A stretch of 36,952 bases of DNA from Flavobacteriales bacterium (GTDB lineage: Bacteria; Bacteroidota; Bacteroidia; Flavobacteriales_D; Sanyastnellaceae). Positions 15,825 to 25,133 of the stretch are shown here, one piece after another; position 1 is the stretch's first letter, and each line of letters starts with the position of its first letter. The stretch is from contig JAIBBG010000032.1 of assembly GCA_019694805.1 (NCBI GenBank), positions 1-36,952 on the forward strand. The letters are read 5' to 3'. Made by a program: the position numbers and the translations under genes. Under the pieces are notes generated by a model, which ran no database searches, was not told the DNA's origin, and saw only the letters and a list, made by a program, of their open reading frames with translations.

Positions 15825-17303
15825 TCAATTCGGATTCACCCAACTTCCTTTCAACCGTTTTGGCGGCTTGTAATCAGGATTGGGCGTGGTTTGCGGATCA
15901 TAACCAAAGAGACGATTGTCTTTGATGATGGTATCCACATACGTTGGAACGAGATCTTCCCAACCGGTGTACCCATGATGAATCATGTCGAGCACATCTT
16001 TGGAATAGATGTCCAATACATCCGGATTGTAATCGGTGATATCCATCAAACGTTTGTTGTAGATGAGATAATCATACAACGGCTTGAGACGCGGGTGAAT
16101 CGGACAATTCTTCGCTGTGAGCAGATCGCCTGATTCAGGATCTTTGAATGGATACAGGTAAATTTTCAAATCGCGGCTGAACAAAATACCGAATGCTTCC
16201 AAAATACCACCGTTGAGATCACGGTAGTACTTTTCGTTGAAAAGCTCCATCAGCATGTTTGTGCCCATGATGATACCCATCCGTTTGGTGGTGTATTTGG
16301 TGAAAAATTCCACCAGCTTATAGTATTTCGAATAATTCGAAACGAGTACCGTCTGACCTAAAGAACACAGAATATCTGCACGATCCAGGAAGTCCTGTTC
16401 ATCGATATCGCCTTCTGCGCGAAGATTATTCAATGTGATTTCAAACAAAACCTGAATATTGTCTTGATCAACTCGGTATTCTTTTTCGAAGAGTTTGAAA
16501 CCCTTCATGATCATATCAATATTCACTCGGGTTACAGGACGGAAACTACCGCGAAGCGCGATGATGTTTTTCTTGTAAAGGATATCTGCCGCCTGAATAT
16601 TTCTACCATCCGGTGAAAAGATAACGGCATCGGTCATGCCATTTTTCACCAATTGGAGAGACAACAACCTGTTATCTACTGTTTCAAAGTCCGGACCCGT
16701 CATTTGGATCATATCAATTTCGATTTGATCTCGGGTGATGTTGTCGTAAAGTGACAACAGGAGTTCCTTGGGTTTGGTGTAAAAGAAGAAACAGCCATAC
16801 AACAAATTCACACCCAAAAGTCCCACGGAAGCCTGTTGCAGCAGGTTGTCTTGCTCATGAAGGCGTACGTGAAGAATGACAATGTTGGGCTCTTTCTCCG
16901 GACTGGTTTGAAATTTCACCCCAATCCAACCATGACCTTGAATGGTCTTTTGATAGTTGATGGTAGCAACGGTATCAGCAAAAGCAAAAAACTTTTTGTT
17001 GGGATGATCCTTGCGTTTGAGACGCTCTACAATGAGATTGTACTCATGGTTGAGCATATTGTTGAGACGTGGTTTGCACACATATCTCCCCTTCTCTTCC
17101 TTGCCGTATATCGCATCGCTGAAATCTTTATCATAAGCACTCATCGCTTTTGCGATAGTACCGCTTGCTCCACCGGCGCGGAAAAAGTGGCGCACAACCT
17201 CTTGCCCTGCACCTATCTCGGCAAAGGTGCCGTAGATTTCTGGGTTGAGGTTTATGCGAAGCGCCTTCTGGCTGGCTGACAGCACAACTCTTTCGGTATC
17301 CAC
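15825..17303 (-). CDS. Conserved Bacteroidetes protein of unknown function
   Basis: A 492-residue protein with no signal peptide or transmembrane segments, so probably cytoplasmic. It is highly conserved among Bacteroidetes in my recollection, with the opening ALRINLNPEIYGTFAEIGAG, then FFRAGGASGTIAKAMSAYD and YGKEEKGRYVCKPRLNNML. I know of no characterised member, and any automatic name (transporter or nucleotidyltransferase labels circulate) should not be trusted. Internal segments include FAFADTVATINYQ, GHGWIGVKFQ, and MGIIMGTNMLMELF. It starts at GTG 17303 just before the conserved region; the next Met is 53 codons in. A perfect -7 box TACATTTG sits upstream on the minus strand. It converges with prfC. 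Confidence 0.85.
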   Translation of the reverse strand: MDTERVVLSASQKALRINLNPEIYGTFAEIGAGQEVVRHFFRAGGASGTIAKAMSAYDKDFSDAIYGKEEKGRYVCKPRLNNMLNHEYNLIVERLKRKDHPNKKFFAFADTVATINYQKTIQGHGWIGVKFQTSPEKEPNIVILHVRLHEQDNLLQQASVGLLGVNLLYGCFFFYTKPKELLLSLYDNITRDQIEIDMIQMTGPDFETVDNRLLSLQLVKNGMTDAVIFSPDGRNIQAADILYKKNIIALRGSFRPVTRVNIDMIMKGFKLFEKEYRVDQDNIQVLFEITLNNLRAEGDIDEQDFLDRADILCSLGQTVLVSNYSKYYKLVEFFTKYTTKRMGIIMGTNMLMELFNEKYYRDLNGGILEAFGILFSRDLKIYLYPFKDPESGDLLTAKNCPIHPRLKPLYDYLIYNKRLMDITDYNPDVLDIYSKDVLDMIHHGYTGWEDLVPTYVDTIIKDNRLFGYDPQTTPNPDYKPPKRLKGSWVNPN

Positions 17304-17332
17304 TATCTGATTATTAGAGTTAGAGTTTTGTA

Positions 17333-17340
17333 CAAATGTA
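17333..17340 (-). promoter_or_regulatory. -7 box for the 15825-17303 gene
   Basis: On the minus strand this reads TACATTTG, an exact TAnnTTTG match 29 bases before the GTG start. No clear TTTG lies 19-21 bases upstream; the closest is TTTC (17357-17360) with a 16-base spacer. The 303-base divergent region 17304-17606 holds this and the plus-strand promoter candidate and nothing else I can support. Confidence 0.5.
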
Positions 17341-17540
17341 GATGAATCAACGACGTGAAACGAATACTGCGTACAGGCTTTCCATAGGCGATGGTGAATA
17401 ACGCATACAAACTATGAGGAAAACGATTCAGGGCGGAATTCATTGCATTCATTGAATAAACTTTGTACGGACAAAATGCCACACTGTTGCATGGCTTGAA
17501 GTCTTCACCAATTCGTGTTGTAAAATTCAGATTCAATGGG

Positions 17541-17569
17541 TTGCACAGACAATATTTCAGATTATTTTG
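17541..17569 (+). promoter_or_regulatory. Candidate promoter for the FGE-like gene
   Basis: TTG (17541-17543), an 18-base spacer, then TTATTTTG (17562-17569), one base off TAnnTTTG. It lies 37 bases before the ATG at 17607. Confidence 0.4.
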
Positions 17570-17606
17570 CATTCAGGTGGTCAACCCAAACCAAACAATT
17601 TTCATC

Positions 17607-18467
17607 ATGACAAAAACAGTTCTGATTGGTGCAGCAGTTATTACAGCTCTTGCCCTATTGGCTTTTAACCCTGAAAAAAGCCATGGAAGACTCCCGAAAG
17701 AAATCAGGAAAGAATACGTCTACGTGCCAAACGGCAGCATCAGCAAGCCTGATGGTTCGATTGAGGTTAGCGCTTTTTTCATGAAAAGTGCTGAAATTAC
17801 CATTGCAGAATACCGAGAGTTCATTCGTGATCTTCAAAAAAGCGGTGATCTCGAAACACTACAAGTGGCTTTGCCCGATTCCACAGCATGGCGCATGCAA
17901 TCAACCCATCTTGAGCCACTCGAAAGGTATTATTTCAATCATCCTGCATACGATGAATATCCGGTGGTCTGTGTTTCATATGAAGGTGCCAAAGCTTGGT
18001 GTGATTGGAAAACGAAAAAAGCATTGACAGAAAAGACCAAAGATGGTTACACAGCCTATTACCGTTTACCCACCAAAGAAGAATGGATTTATGCTGCCCA
18101 TAATAACCATCCACAATCTATATACAGTTGGGGTGGCAGTGATATCAAAAACCTGAAAGGCTGTTTTCTCTGCAATTTCAATCCCACTGCTGAAGATGCA
18201 GATGGAGACCCGTTGTTTCCATCAGGTTTGGCTGACAACGCTCAACTCACAGCACCGGTGAAATCCTATGCACCAAGTACGTGGGGATTTTATAACCAAA
18301 ATGGCAATGTGGCTGAGATGGTAAGTGAATCAGGAATTGCTATGGGCGGTAGTTGGAATTCGAGCAAAACGGAAATCACCAACACCAGCGAAATGGCCTT
18401 CACAAGCCCAAATCCCATGGTCGGTTTCAGGCCGGTGATTGTCTATATGAAGAGCACAACGAACTGA
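17607..18467 (+). CDS. Formylglycine-generating-enzyme-like (SUMF1) protein
   Basis: A 286-residue protein with an N-terminal hydrophobic segment (residues 4-20) acting as a signal or anchor, with no lipobox Cys. The body has the FGE-sulfatase/SUMF1 fold: KSAEITIAEYREFIRDLQ, YPVVCVSYEGAKAWCDW, YRLPTKEEWIYAA, GFYNQNGNVAEMVSE and the final AMGGSWNSSK...GFRPVIVY. True FGE enzymes carry catalytic cysteines between GGSW and GFR; here that stretch (SSKTEITNTSEMAFTSPNPM) has none. It is therefore likely non-catalytic, as in the GldJ/GldK gliding lipoproteins that share this fold. A longer frame to 17463 begins with TTG and extends past the signal, so I reject it. A strong bidirectional terminator follows. 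Confidence 0.85.
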   Translation: MTKTVLIGAAVITALALLAFNPEKSHGRLPKEIRKEYVYVPNGSISKPDGSIEVSAFFMKSAEITIAEYREFIRDLQKSGDLETLQVALPDSTAWRMQSTHLEPLERYYFNHPAYDEYPVVCVSYEGAKAWCDWKTKKALTEKTKDGYTAYYRLPTKEEWIYAAHNNHPQSIYSWGGSDIKNLKGCFLCNFNPTAEDADGDPLFPSGLADNAQLTAPVKSYAPSTWGFYNQNGNVAEMVSESGIAMGGSWNSSKTEITNTSEMAFTSPNPMVGFRPVIVYMKSTTN

Positions 18468-18490
18468 TTATTTCAGAAATAAAAAAACAA

Positions 18491-18512
18491 AAAGGGGCTT
18501 CATAGCCCCTTT
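18491..18512 (+). terminator. Bidirectional intrinsic terminator
   Basis: The stem is AAAGGGGCT (18491-18499), loop TCAT, and AGCCCCTTT (18504-18512), flanked by an A-rich run on the left and TTTGTTT on the right. It sits between the convergent FGE-like gene (+) and accA (-) and suits both directions. Confidence 0.85.
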
Positions 18513-18537
18513 GTTTATTATGCATGCAAGCTATGGA

Positions 18538-19491
18538 TTATTGAACTACAACACCCATGCTGCAGAATTTATCAATGCGTTTTTCTGAACGATCCTTTGG
18601 ATTCAATTTCGACAAGGTAGCCAGTTCGTTGAGGATGACCTGCTTCACATTTTCGAAAGTGGCAGTTGGATCTGTATGTGCACCACCCAAAGGCTCACGG
18701 ATAATTCCATCGATGAGGCGATTGTTGTGCATGTCTTCGGCTGTAAGCTTCAATGCTTTGGCAGCGGTAATTTTTTGATCCCAAGATCTCCAAAGGATGG
18801 AAGAACAGGACTCAGGAGAAATAACACTGTACCATGTATTTTCCAGCATAAGCACTCTGTCGCCGATACCAATCCCCAAAGCACCACCAGAAGCGCCTTC
18901 GCCGATGATGATACAAATGACAGGCACCTGCAATTTCATCATCTCATAAAGATTTCGCGCAATGGCTTCGCCCTGCCCTCTTTCTTCTGCTTCAAGACCT
19001 GGATATGCGCCGGGAGTATCGATGAAAGTCACAATAGGACGATTGAATTTTTCAGCGAGCTTCATCAATCTCAGTGCTTTGCGATATCCTTCCGGATTGG
19101 CCATACCGAAATTTCGGTACTGACGGAGTTTGGTGGTTGTACCCTTTTGCTGTCCGATGAACATGACTCCAACATCATCGATGAAACCAAATCCACCGAT
19201 CATGGCTTTGTCATCTTTCACGGTTCTATCGCCATGGAGTTCAATCCAATTGTTGTTGGTGAGATACTCGATGTATTGGAGGGTATACGGACGATCAGGA
19301 TGTCGGCTCACCTGCACACGTTGCCACGGGTCCAGTTTCGAATAAATCTCCTCTGTCTTTGCCTTCGCCGCTTTTTCAAGATCAGCAATGGCAGCAGAAA
19401 CGTCGACACCGGCTTTCTTCTGGCTTTCACGCAGTTTTTCAATCTGCAGGTGTAGTTCCTTGATGGGTTCTTCAAAATCGAGATAGTTCAT
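18538..19491 (-). CDS. accA: Acetyl-CoA carboxylase carboxyltransferase subunit alpha
   Basis: A 317-residue subunit of the carboxyltransferase (with AccD) that makes malonyl-CoA, the first step of fatty-acid synthesis. The N-terminal helical part [20 protein letters not shown] leads into [19 protein letters not shown] and the [15 protein letters not shown] segment. The core follows: [72 protein letters not shown] and [16 protein letters not shown]. Length matches the usual 317-319. It lies 63 bases after rdgB on the same strand, with no clear promoter between, so it may be cotranscribed with the men cluster. Terminator at 18491-18512. Confidence 0.97.
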   Translation of the reverse strand: MNYLDFEEPIKELHLQIEKLRESQKKAGVDVSAAIADLEKAAKAKTEEIYSKLDPWQRVQVSRHPDRPYTLQYIEYLTNNNWIELHGDRTVKDDKAMIGGFGFIDDVGVMFIGQQKGTTTKLRQYRNFGMANPEGYRKALRLMKLAEKFNRPIVTFIDTPGAYPGLEAEERGQGEAIARNLYEMMKLQVPVICIIIGEGASGGALGIGIGDRVLMLENTWYSVISPESCSSILWRSWDQKITAAKALKLTAEDMHNNRLIDGIIREPLGGAHTDPTATFENVKQVILNELATLSKLNPKDRSEKRIDKFCSMGVVVQ

Positions 19492-19554
19492 ATCACTTTT
19501 TTAACAGGCGAAAAATAGGAATAATGTGGAAATACCAGCTTCAGGGATGAAAAC

Positions 19555-20145
19555 TCATTCAGGTTGCAAATATTCCCGAAGCTTGGCAATGGCACGTCCG
19601 CGGTGAGAAATGACGTTTTTTTCGTCCAGCGACATTTCTGCAAATGTCCTTGGTTGATGTTCGGGAACAAAAACCGGATCATACCCAAAACCTTCACCAC
19701 CGCGACGTTCGTGGATGATTTCCCCCTCAACAATTCCTTCAAAAATAGATTCCTTACCACCTTGAATCAGACAAATCACTGTCCTAAAGCGTGCCTTTCG
19801 GTTGGAAATGCCATCCAGTTTTTTCAATAAAAGATCGATGTTATCCGAAGGATTTTTTTGATCTCCGGCATATCGAGCAGAATAAACCCCTGGTTCATTG
19901 TTCAGGGCTTCCACTTCAAGACCCGTGTCATCGGCAAAACAATCGACGCCGTATTTTTCTGCTACATACCTGGCCTTTTGAATAGCATTGCCTTCTATGG
20001 TTGGGCTGGTCTCCGGAACCTCTTCGAAACATCCGATATCCTTAAGACCACGCAATGGTATAGCACCTCCAAGTTTTTTTTCCACCTCCATGACTTTGTT
20101 TTCGTTGGCTGTTGCGAAAACAAGTCGATGATCCGCAGCATTCAT
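19555..20145 (-). CDS. rdgB: Non-canonical purine NTP pyrophosphatase (RdgB/HAM1)
   Basis: A 196-residue house-cleaning enzyme that hydrolyses dITP/ITP and XTP to monophosphates, preventing misincorporation. Diagnostic motifs are VFATANENKVMEVEKKL near the start, ETSPTIEGNAIQKARY, then DCFADDTGLEVEALNNEPGVYSARYAG, KARFRTVICL, and GEGFGYDPVFVPE, followed by SHRGRAI in the tail. Length is normal. Its ATG overlaps the menE stop by four bases (ATGA), so it is translationally coupled to the menaquinone cluster without an obvious metabolic link. Confidence 0.96.
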   Translation of the reverse strand: MNAADHRLVFATANENKVMEVEKKLGGAIPLRGLKDIGCFEEVPETSPTIEGNAIQKARYVAEKYGVDCFADDTGLEVEALNNEPGVYSARYAGDQKNPSDNIDLLLKKLDGISNRKARFRTVICLIQGGKESIFEGIVEGEIIHERRGGEGFGYDPVFVPEHQPRTFAEMSLDEKNVISHRGRAIAKLREYLQPE

Positions 20146-21185
20146 ATGTCGTAGTTTTTTCTGATTATTTTATGTGTTGCAGTGCGCTCGAAAGCCTTCA
20201 CAAAAATGACTTCTCTGGGTATTTCATAAGAAGCCAAATGTTGTTTCAGTTGTTGCAACAAAGATGATGTCCATGACTCCTCTTTTTGTTCACTTTCGAT
20301 GTATAAAACCATCTTTTCGCCCAATACTGCATCTTTCTTTTTTCCCAGAAAAAAAGCCGCAGTGAGAAATGGTTCGAGTCTTTTCTCCAACAACTCAGGT
20401 GCGAGTTTGATGCCTCCGCTGTTGATCACATTGTCGCGTCTTCCGACGAATCGAAAATGTTTATCATCGATCAACTCCACCACATCATTGGTCTGAACAG
20501 GACTTGCGATGTGCGGAGCATGTATCAACAAACAACTTTCGTCATCCGTTTCAAATGAAATGTCGGGCAAGGCATCGTAGACATCATTGCCAGGCATAAT
20601 TCTCCGAGCAGCAATGTGGGTGATGGTTTCCGTCATACCATAGGTCGCAAAACACTTGTTATTCAAGCTATACAAGGCCGATTCTGTTTCAGAAGGAATA
20701 GCGGCTCCACCGATGATCACCACATCAATTTTTCCAAGCTCACTGGAGTTTTTTTGCATGATGTGTTCGATTTGCATCGGTGTAAATGCGGCAAATTCAA
20801 TAGGATCGTGAACATGAGACAAGGGATTGGATGAAGGTTGACGCACGATGAGGTGCCACCCTTGTGTAAGCGCACGCACCACCATCATTTTACCGGCGAT
20901 GAACTTCACAGGAAGACACAGCAATGCATTCGTCGCCTTTTTCACTTGAAAATAAGAAGCTGTCATTTCAGCGCTTTTGCGCATCGACTCTTTGCGGAGG
21001 GCAATCTGTTTTGGTTCACCTGTAGAGCCAGATGTTCCAACAATCACGCTATCTCCGTCGTTGAACCACTGTAGGATAAATTCACCCAAATCGACCATCC
21101 AGCTTTCTGAAGATGATGACCATGCTTGAGCTTGTTTCAGCAAAGCTGGCAAATCATAAGTGTGATGATTGATGTAGTAGTTCAT
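20142..21185 (-). CDS. menE: O-succinylbenzoate-CoA ligase-like AMP-binding enzyme
   Basis: A 347-residue adenylate-forming ligase that activates o-succinylbenzoate to its CoA thioester in menaquinone synthesis. The phosphate-binding motif is GTSGSTGEPKQIALRKESM, the A5-type motif ATYGMTETITH, and the hinge region FVGRRDNVINSGGIKLAPE. The C-terminal catalytic Lys is probably in ERTATHKIIRKNY. It is shorter than E. coli MenE (about 450), as is usual in Bacteroidetes; the N-terminal domain is reduced. The longer frame to 21212 is unlikely, because ATG at 21185 overlaps the menC stop by four bases, and the rdgB start overlaps the menE stop the same way. The assignment rests on family and men context. 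Confidence 0.92.
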   Translation of the reverse strand: MNYYINHHTYDLPALLKQAQAWSSSSESWMVDLGEFILQWFNDGDSVIVGTSGSTGEPKQIALRKESMRKSAEMTASYFQVKKATNALLCLPVKFIAGKMMVVRALTQGWHLIVRQPSSNPLSHVHDPIEFAAFTPMQIEHIMQKNSSELGKIDVVIIGGAAIPSETESALYSLNNKCFATYGMTETITHIAARRIMPGNDVYDALPDISFETDDESCLLIHAPHIASPVQTNDVVELIDDKHFRFVGRRDNVINSGGIKLAPELLEKRLEPFLTAAFFLGKKKDAVLGEKMVLYIESEQKEESWTSSLLQQLKQHLASYEIPREVIFVKAFERTATHKIIRKNYDI

Positions 21186-22252
21186 GACAGTGAAAGTCCG
21201 CGATCGTCCCAAAGTAATTGGTCGTCAAAGATGAGTTGACCGCGTTCTACTTTCCATGGTGAAGTTAGGTTGTTTTCGTATAGCATGCCGGTACCCAAGC
21301 CCTGCGGGAGTTTCAGATCATATTTTAGAACCCAACGTGCTATGGCATTTAATCCGATGGAAGATTCCAGTGCGGAAGTTGCCCACCATGCTGTTTGTGT
21401 TTTTTCTGCGAGGTTGATCCATTCATCACAACCAGAAATTCCACCATGAAGAGATGGCTTGAGTATGATGAAAGGTGGTTTCAATGCTTCAAGCAATTGT
21501 CGTTTTTCAATGATGTCATTCACACCAATGAGTTCTTCGTCGAGCGCTATGGGTATTGGAGAATTTTTGATCAATTCCGCCATCTCTGGCCATTGCTTTT
21601 GTTTGATCGGTTGTTCAATGCTGTGAATGTTGAAAGCCGCAAGTCGCTCAAGTTTCGCCATAGCATTTTCTGGAGTAAATGCGCCATTGGCATCCAGACG
21701 AATCACGATTTCCGGAAATGTTTCGCGCAGTTCACGAACCAATGCTACTTCACGTTCAAAGTCGAGCGCACCAACTTTGAATTTGATCACGTCAAAACCA
21801 TCTGCAACTTTCTTTTTGGCCTCATCTCGCATGGTATCGATTTCATTCATCCATACCAAACCATTGATGGGAATATTTCTGTTTGGCACATCAGGGAAGA
21901 GCATTCTTTTGCCACCTGATTGCAGATCAAGCAATGCCGTTTCCAGTCCAAAACGCAGCGAAGAGATGTGATTCATGGCTTGGAGAAACCATGCTAAATC
22001 ATAGGGCCCGGAAGTCAATTTTTGCAATGCTTGTTCCAGTTCGAGAGCACTTTCTGCACTCAATCCTGAAATGGGAGCACATTCCCCTACGCCGGAAATA
22101 CCAGACAGCGGGTCATGAACGATGACGAACCAAACCTTTCGTTGTTGCAATACATCGCGTGAAGTTCTGGCCGGGCGATGAAAAACCAGATCATATCCGA
22201 AATAGCGGATAGTTACTTTTTGGCAGAGCCTGAAATTCTCTTGATCAACCAT
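21182..22252 (-). CDS. menC: O-succinylbenzoate synthase
   Basis: A 356-residue enolase-superfamily enzyme that dehydrates SHCHC to o-succinylbenzoate. The active-site pattern is complete: Lys157/Lys159 in DVIKFKVG, Asp187 in IRLDANGAF, Glu213 in HSIEQPI, Asp238/Glu239 in IALDEELIG, and Lys265 in IILKPSLHGG. The 28-residue spacing from the second Lys to the Asp equals that in E. coli MenC. The start ATG at 22252 lies 40 bases inside the end of the upstream membrane-protein gene, and menE starts in its stop codon. OSBS and N-acylamino-acid racemase activities overlap in this superfamily, but the men neighbours make menaquinone the likely role. Confidence 0.93.
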   Translation of the reverse strand: MVDQENFRLCQKVTIRYFGYDLVFHRPARTSRDVLQQRKVWFVIVHDPLSGISGVGECAPISGLSAESALELEQALQKLTSGPYDLAWFLQAMNHISSLRFGLETALLDLQSGGKRMLFPDVPNRNIPINGLVWMNEIDTMRDEAKKKVADGFDVIKFKVGALDFEREVALVRELRETFPEIVIRLDANGAFTPENAMAKLERLAAFNIHSIEQPIKQKQWPEMAELIKNSPIPIALDEELIGVNDIIEKRQLLEALKPPFIILKPSLHGGISGCDEWINLAEKTQTAWWATSALESSIGLNAIARWVLKYDLKLPQGLGTGMLYENNLTSPWKVERGQLIFDDQLLWDDRGLSLS

Positions 22253-23379
22253 TCCATAGGACCTTGTTCACTCACGCGTTTTCTCCACGTGAAGATGAGG
22301 TAAAAACTGAGGAAAGATGCAAGGACCACATAAGCGAGCAATACTATTTTCCTTGAAAAAAACTGCAGGTTGGTAGCACTCAGTGTGATCAATCCGATGA
22401 CAGTATGGAAGAAGAACAAACTGTATTTCATCGATGAAATCGTCTGAATGAACTTCAGCCAATTGCGATTTTCCAATTTGCGAAAAACATACATGAGCGT
22501 ATTGGTGAGGACGATGGATATACCGATACCGTAAACACAAAACGCTGGAAACAGTAGTCGAATATTCAAAAGGAAAAAATCGAAGCGTTGGATGAGTACT
22601 ACATCATTGTCCAGTTTTTTCGAATACCTGTTCACCACAAAACTCAATAGAATAAGTCCGATTCCCAATAAACTTGAAGGAGGCAGAATGCCACGAGGAC
22701 GAATTTCTGTGCGGCCAAACAACAGGCCTGCGAAGAAGAATGTGAACCAGGGAAGAATGGAATAGTATCCATTGAAAAGCAGGAAACCAAGTACATTGTA
22801 GATCTCTCCACCACCTAATGTTGGCGGATTGTAGCTGGAATAAGTAGGAACATCCACGTACAAGAGAACGATACCCAGCAGGACTGACATCAATGTAAAA
22901 AGTCGCAAAACGACATTGTTCCATTGCGCTACAAAAGGTGCTGCGATGTACATCAAACCCGAGGCGATGAAGATATTCATCGGCCAGATCACACAACAGG
23001 ATAGTCCGATCAAGAACAAGACACTACCCCTTTTACCCAAATATGAAAGAAGCTTGCGATTGCTCACACGTCTGTCGCGCATGGTTAGCGTGACCGTGAA
23101 TCCGTTGAGAAAAAAGAACAACGCCGGAAACACATCGAGGAAAATGCTGAAACGTGTTTGGGTAAGAACACTGGTGACTTTATCACCCATGATAAACCAG
23201 AAGGCATACACAATGCATCCAAATACAGCTAAGCCATATGCTACGTCGATACCTACAAGTCTTCTGGAAGAAGTGACAGCCATTTTCGGTTTCGTTTGAT
23301 CAGGGGCGGCGAATATACTATAACGATCAGTATTCGCAGACTCATGGGTAGTGGATACCTCTGGCGATTCTTTTTCCAT
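22213..23379 (-). CDS. DUF418/acyltransferase-3-like membrane protein in men operon
   Basis: A polytopic inner-membrane protein with about ten hydrophobic segments. After a hydrophilic, low-complexity N-terminus comes RRLVGIDVAYGLAVFGCIVY, the opening typical of the DUF418/DUF1624/heparan-acetyltransferase-like membrane group. The end reads EQGPMEWLIKRISGSAKK, close to the GPxEWxxR ending of DUF418. No active-site residues can be assigned. A GTG at 23412 (12 bases after the menA stop) would add 11 residues; ATG at 23379 or 23283 are alternatives, and I used 23379. It sits between menA and menC, an unusual position, and menC starts 40 bases inside its end. A link to quinone metabolism is suggested by position only. 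Confidence 0.78.
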   Translation of the reverse strand: MEKESPEVSTTHESANTDRYSIFAAPDQTKPKMAVTSSRRLVGIDVAYGLAVFGCIVYAFWFIMGDKVTSVLTQTRFSIFLDVFPALFFFLNGFTVTLTMRDRRVSNRKLLSYLGKRGSVLFLIGLSCCVIWPMNIFIASGLMYIAAPFVAQWNNVVLRLFTLMSVLLGIVLLYVDVPTYSSYNPPTLGGGEIYNVLGFLLFNGYYSILPWFTFFFAGLLFGRTEIRPRGILPPSSLLGIGLILLSFVVNRYSKKLDNDVVLIQRFDFFLLNIRLLFPAFCVYGIGISIVLTNTLMYVFRKLENRNWLKFIQTISSMKYSLFFFHTVIGLITLSATNLQFFSRKIVLLAYVVLASFLSFYLIFTWRKRVSEQGPMEWLIKRISGSAKK

Positions 23380-23424
23380 ACCCAAAAGACGGCCAAGCGT
23401 GGCAATTTCCACAAATGGCCGGCA

Positions 23425-24318
23425 TCAAAACAATATCCACAATAAAAGGCTGTAAGCGAATGTGGACAAAGCGACCTTTTTCAATTCACCATCCAGATCA
23501 GCAGGGATTTTTGTGCGGAAAACCTTGACGAGCAAAAGCCATTGCAAGGCAGGAATAAGTAATGTAAACCAGCGGTAGAATGCATCTCCCGACATTAGGC
23601 ATAACACAATGGCACAACACGTCGCGCCTGTGATCAAGAGCATTTGGTAGATTTTACCGTTGGAAAAACCCATCCTCACCACTAAGGTATTTTTACCTGA
23701 ACTTCTATCGTTTTCATGATCCCTTAAATTGTTCAGATTGAGCACCGCAGCGCTGAAAAGTCCGATGGTCGCCGCCGGCAGAAGCACATGTGCCGATAAG
23801 ATTCCGGTGTGCAAGTAGTATGTTCCAATCACCCCGGTAAGTCCGAAAAATAGAAATACCGCGAGGTCGCCAAGCCCCAGATATCCATATGGATTTTTTC
23901 CAACGGTGTACTTAAAAGCTGCGGCAATGGCCAGCATACCAATGCCCAAAAGAAACAATGCCGGATAAAACTCCCCTCTTTCGCCCAATGAAAACCACAA
24001 CAATGAAATACCTGAAATGAGGGCCAGAATCGTATTGATCACCAATGCTCTCTGCATCTGACTTTTGGTGATGGCTCCACTTTGCATTGCCCTTGCTGGT
24101 CCAACACGTTGTTCGTTGTCTACACCATGCGAATAATCGCCATAGTCATTGGCGAGATTCGAAAGGACTTGCAATAAAAATGTGGTGATCAGCGCCAACC
24201 AGAAAGTGGTCCAACTGAAGATATCCTGATGCCATGCCATAGCACTTCCTGCGATGACGCTGGAAGCAGCGAGTGGCAGGGTGCGCAATCGAAATGCCGA
24301 CAACCACTTTTTCATCAT
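23425..24318 (-). CDS. menA: 1,4-dihydroxy-2-naphthoate polyprenyltransferase
   Basis: A 297-residue UbiA-superfamily integral membrane enzyme that prenylates DHNA to demethylmenaquinone. The first Asp-rich motif is [25 protein letters not shown]. The second Asp-rich region is [19 protein letters not shown]. About eight or nine transmembrane helices are visible, and [18 protein letters not shown] at the start is characteristic. The ATG at 24318 overlaps the menB stop (CCATGATG), and a second ATG at 24315 is the alternative. The assignment is strong from motifs plus the men context. The next gene follows within 12-45 bases, depending on its start. Confidence 0.95.
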   Translation of the reverse strand: MMKKWLSAFRLRTLPLAASSVIAGSAMAWHQDIFSWTTFWLALITTFLLQVLSNLANDYGDYSHGVDNEQRVGPARAMQSGAITKSQMQRALVINTILALISGISLLWFSLGERGEFYPALFLLGIGMLAIAAAFKYTVGKNPYGYLGLGDLAVFLFFGLTGVIGTYYLHTGILSAHVLLPAATIGLFSAAVLNLNNLRDHENDRSSGKNTLVVRMGFSNGKIYQMLLITGATCCAIVLCLMSGDAFYRWFTLLIPALQWLLLVKVFRTKIPADLDGELKKVALSTFAYSLLLWILF

Positions 24319-25130
24319 GGGAATTTTGGAAACTTCTGGAAGTCAGGATCACGTTTTTCGAGGAATGCCTTTTTACCTTCCTGAGCCTCTTCGGTGAGGT
24401 AGTACAACAAAGTAGCATCGCCTGCAAATTCCATCAAGCCGCGTTGTCCGTCGAGTTCAGCGTTGAGTCCGCGCTTGATCATTCGGATTGCGAGTGGACT
24501 GCGTTTCATCATGATTTTACACCAGCGAACTGTTTCATCTTCCAATTGAGCGAGTGGAACAACCTTGTTCACCATGCCCATGTCTTCGGCCTCTTGTGCC
24601 GTGTATTGTTCGCATAAAAACCATATCTCACGCGCTTTCTTCTGTCCTACGTGTCTAGCGAGATAATTTGAACCGAAACCTGCATCGAAGCTTCCCACCT
24701 TTGGACCTGTCTGACCAAATCTGGCATTCTCCGAAGCAATTGTGAGATCACAAACTACGTGCAGCACATGTCCGCCGCCGATAGCATATCCATTCACCAT
24801 GGCGATAACCGGTTTAGGAAGTTCACGGATTCTCTTGTGCAGATCCAAGACATTCAATCGTGGTACGCCGTCTTCTCCAATATAACCTCCAACACCTTTT
24901 ACATTTTGATCACCACCACTGCAAAAAGCTTTGTCGCCTTCGCCAGTGAGAATCACCACGGCAACATCCTGTCTTTCGCGACAGATGTCCATGGCTTCGA
25001 TCATTTGTTTATTCGTTTCAGGTCGAAATGCATTGTAGACTTCCGGCCTGTTGATGGTAATTTTTGCAATGCCTTCGAAATATTCGAATCGGATATCGCT
25101 GTATTCTTTGATGGTTGTCCAGTTTCTCAT
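24315..25130 (-). CDS. menB: 1,4-dihydroxy-2-naphthoyl-CoA synthase
   Basis: A 271-residue crotonase-superfamily enzyme that cyclises o-succinylbenzoyl-CoA to DHNA-CoA. Family-typical parts are [38 protein letters not shown] with the oxyanion-hole Gly, [18 protein letters not shown], and [22 protein letters not shown] with the MenB-specific Ser/Asp region. [19 protein letters not shown] and the C-terminal [20 protein letters not shown] complete it. Length is normal. The start at 25130 is three bases after the menD stop, and menA starts within its stop. Confidence 0.97.
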   Translation of the reverse strand: MRNWTTIKEYSDIRFEYFEGIAKITINRPEVYNAFRPETNKQMIEAMDICRERQDVAVVILTGEGDKAFCSGGDQNVKGVGGYIGEDGVPRLNVLDLHKRIRELPKPVIAMVNGYAIGGGHVLHVVCDLTIASENARFGQTGPKVGSFDAGFGSNYLARHVGQKKAREIWFLCEQYTAQEAEDMGMVNKVVPLAQLEDETVRWCKIMMKRSPLAIRMIKRGLNAELDGQRGLMEFAGDATLLYYLTEEAQEGKKAFLEKRDPDFQKFPKFP

Positions 25131-25133
25131 AGA

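Noticed and set aside
17463..17606. N-terminal extension of the FGE-like protein
   Set aside because: It begins with TTG, places the signal segment internally and spans the candidate promoter. ATG at 17607 fits better.
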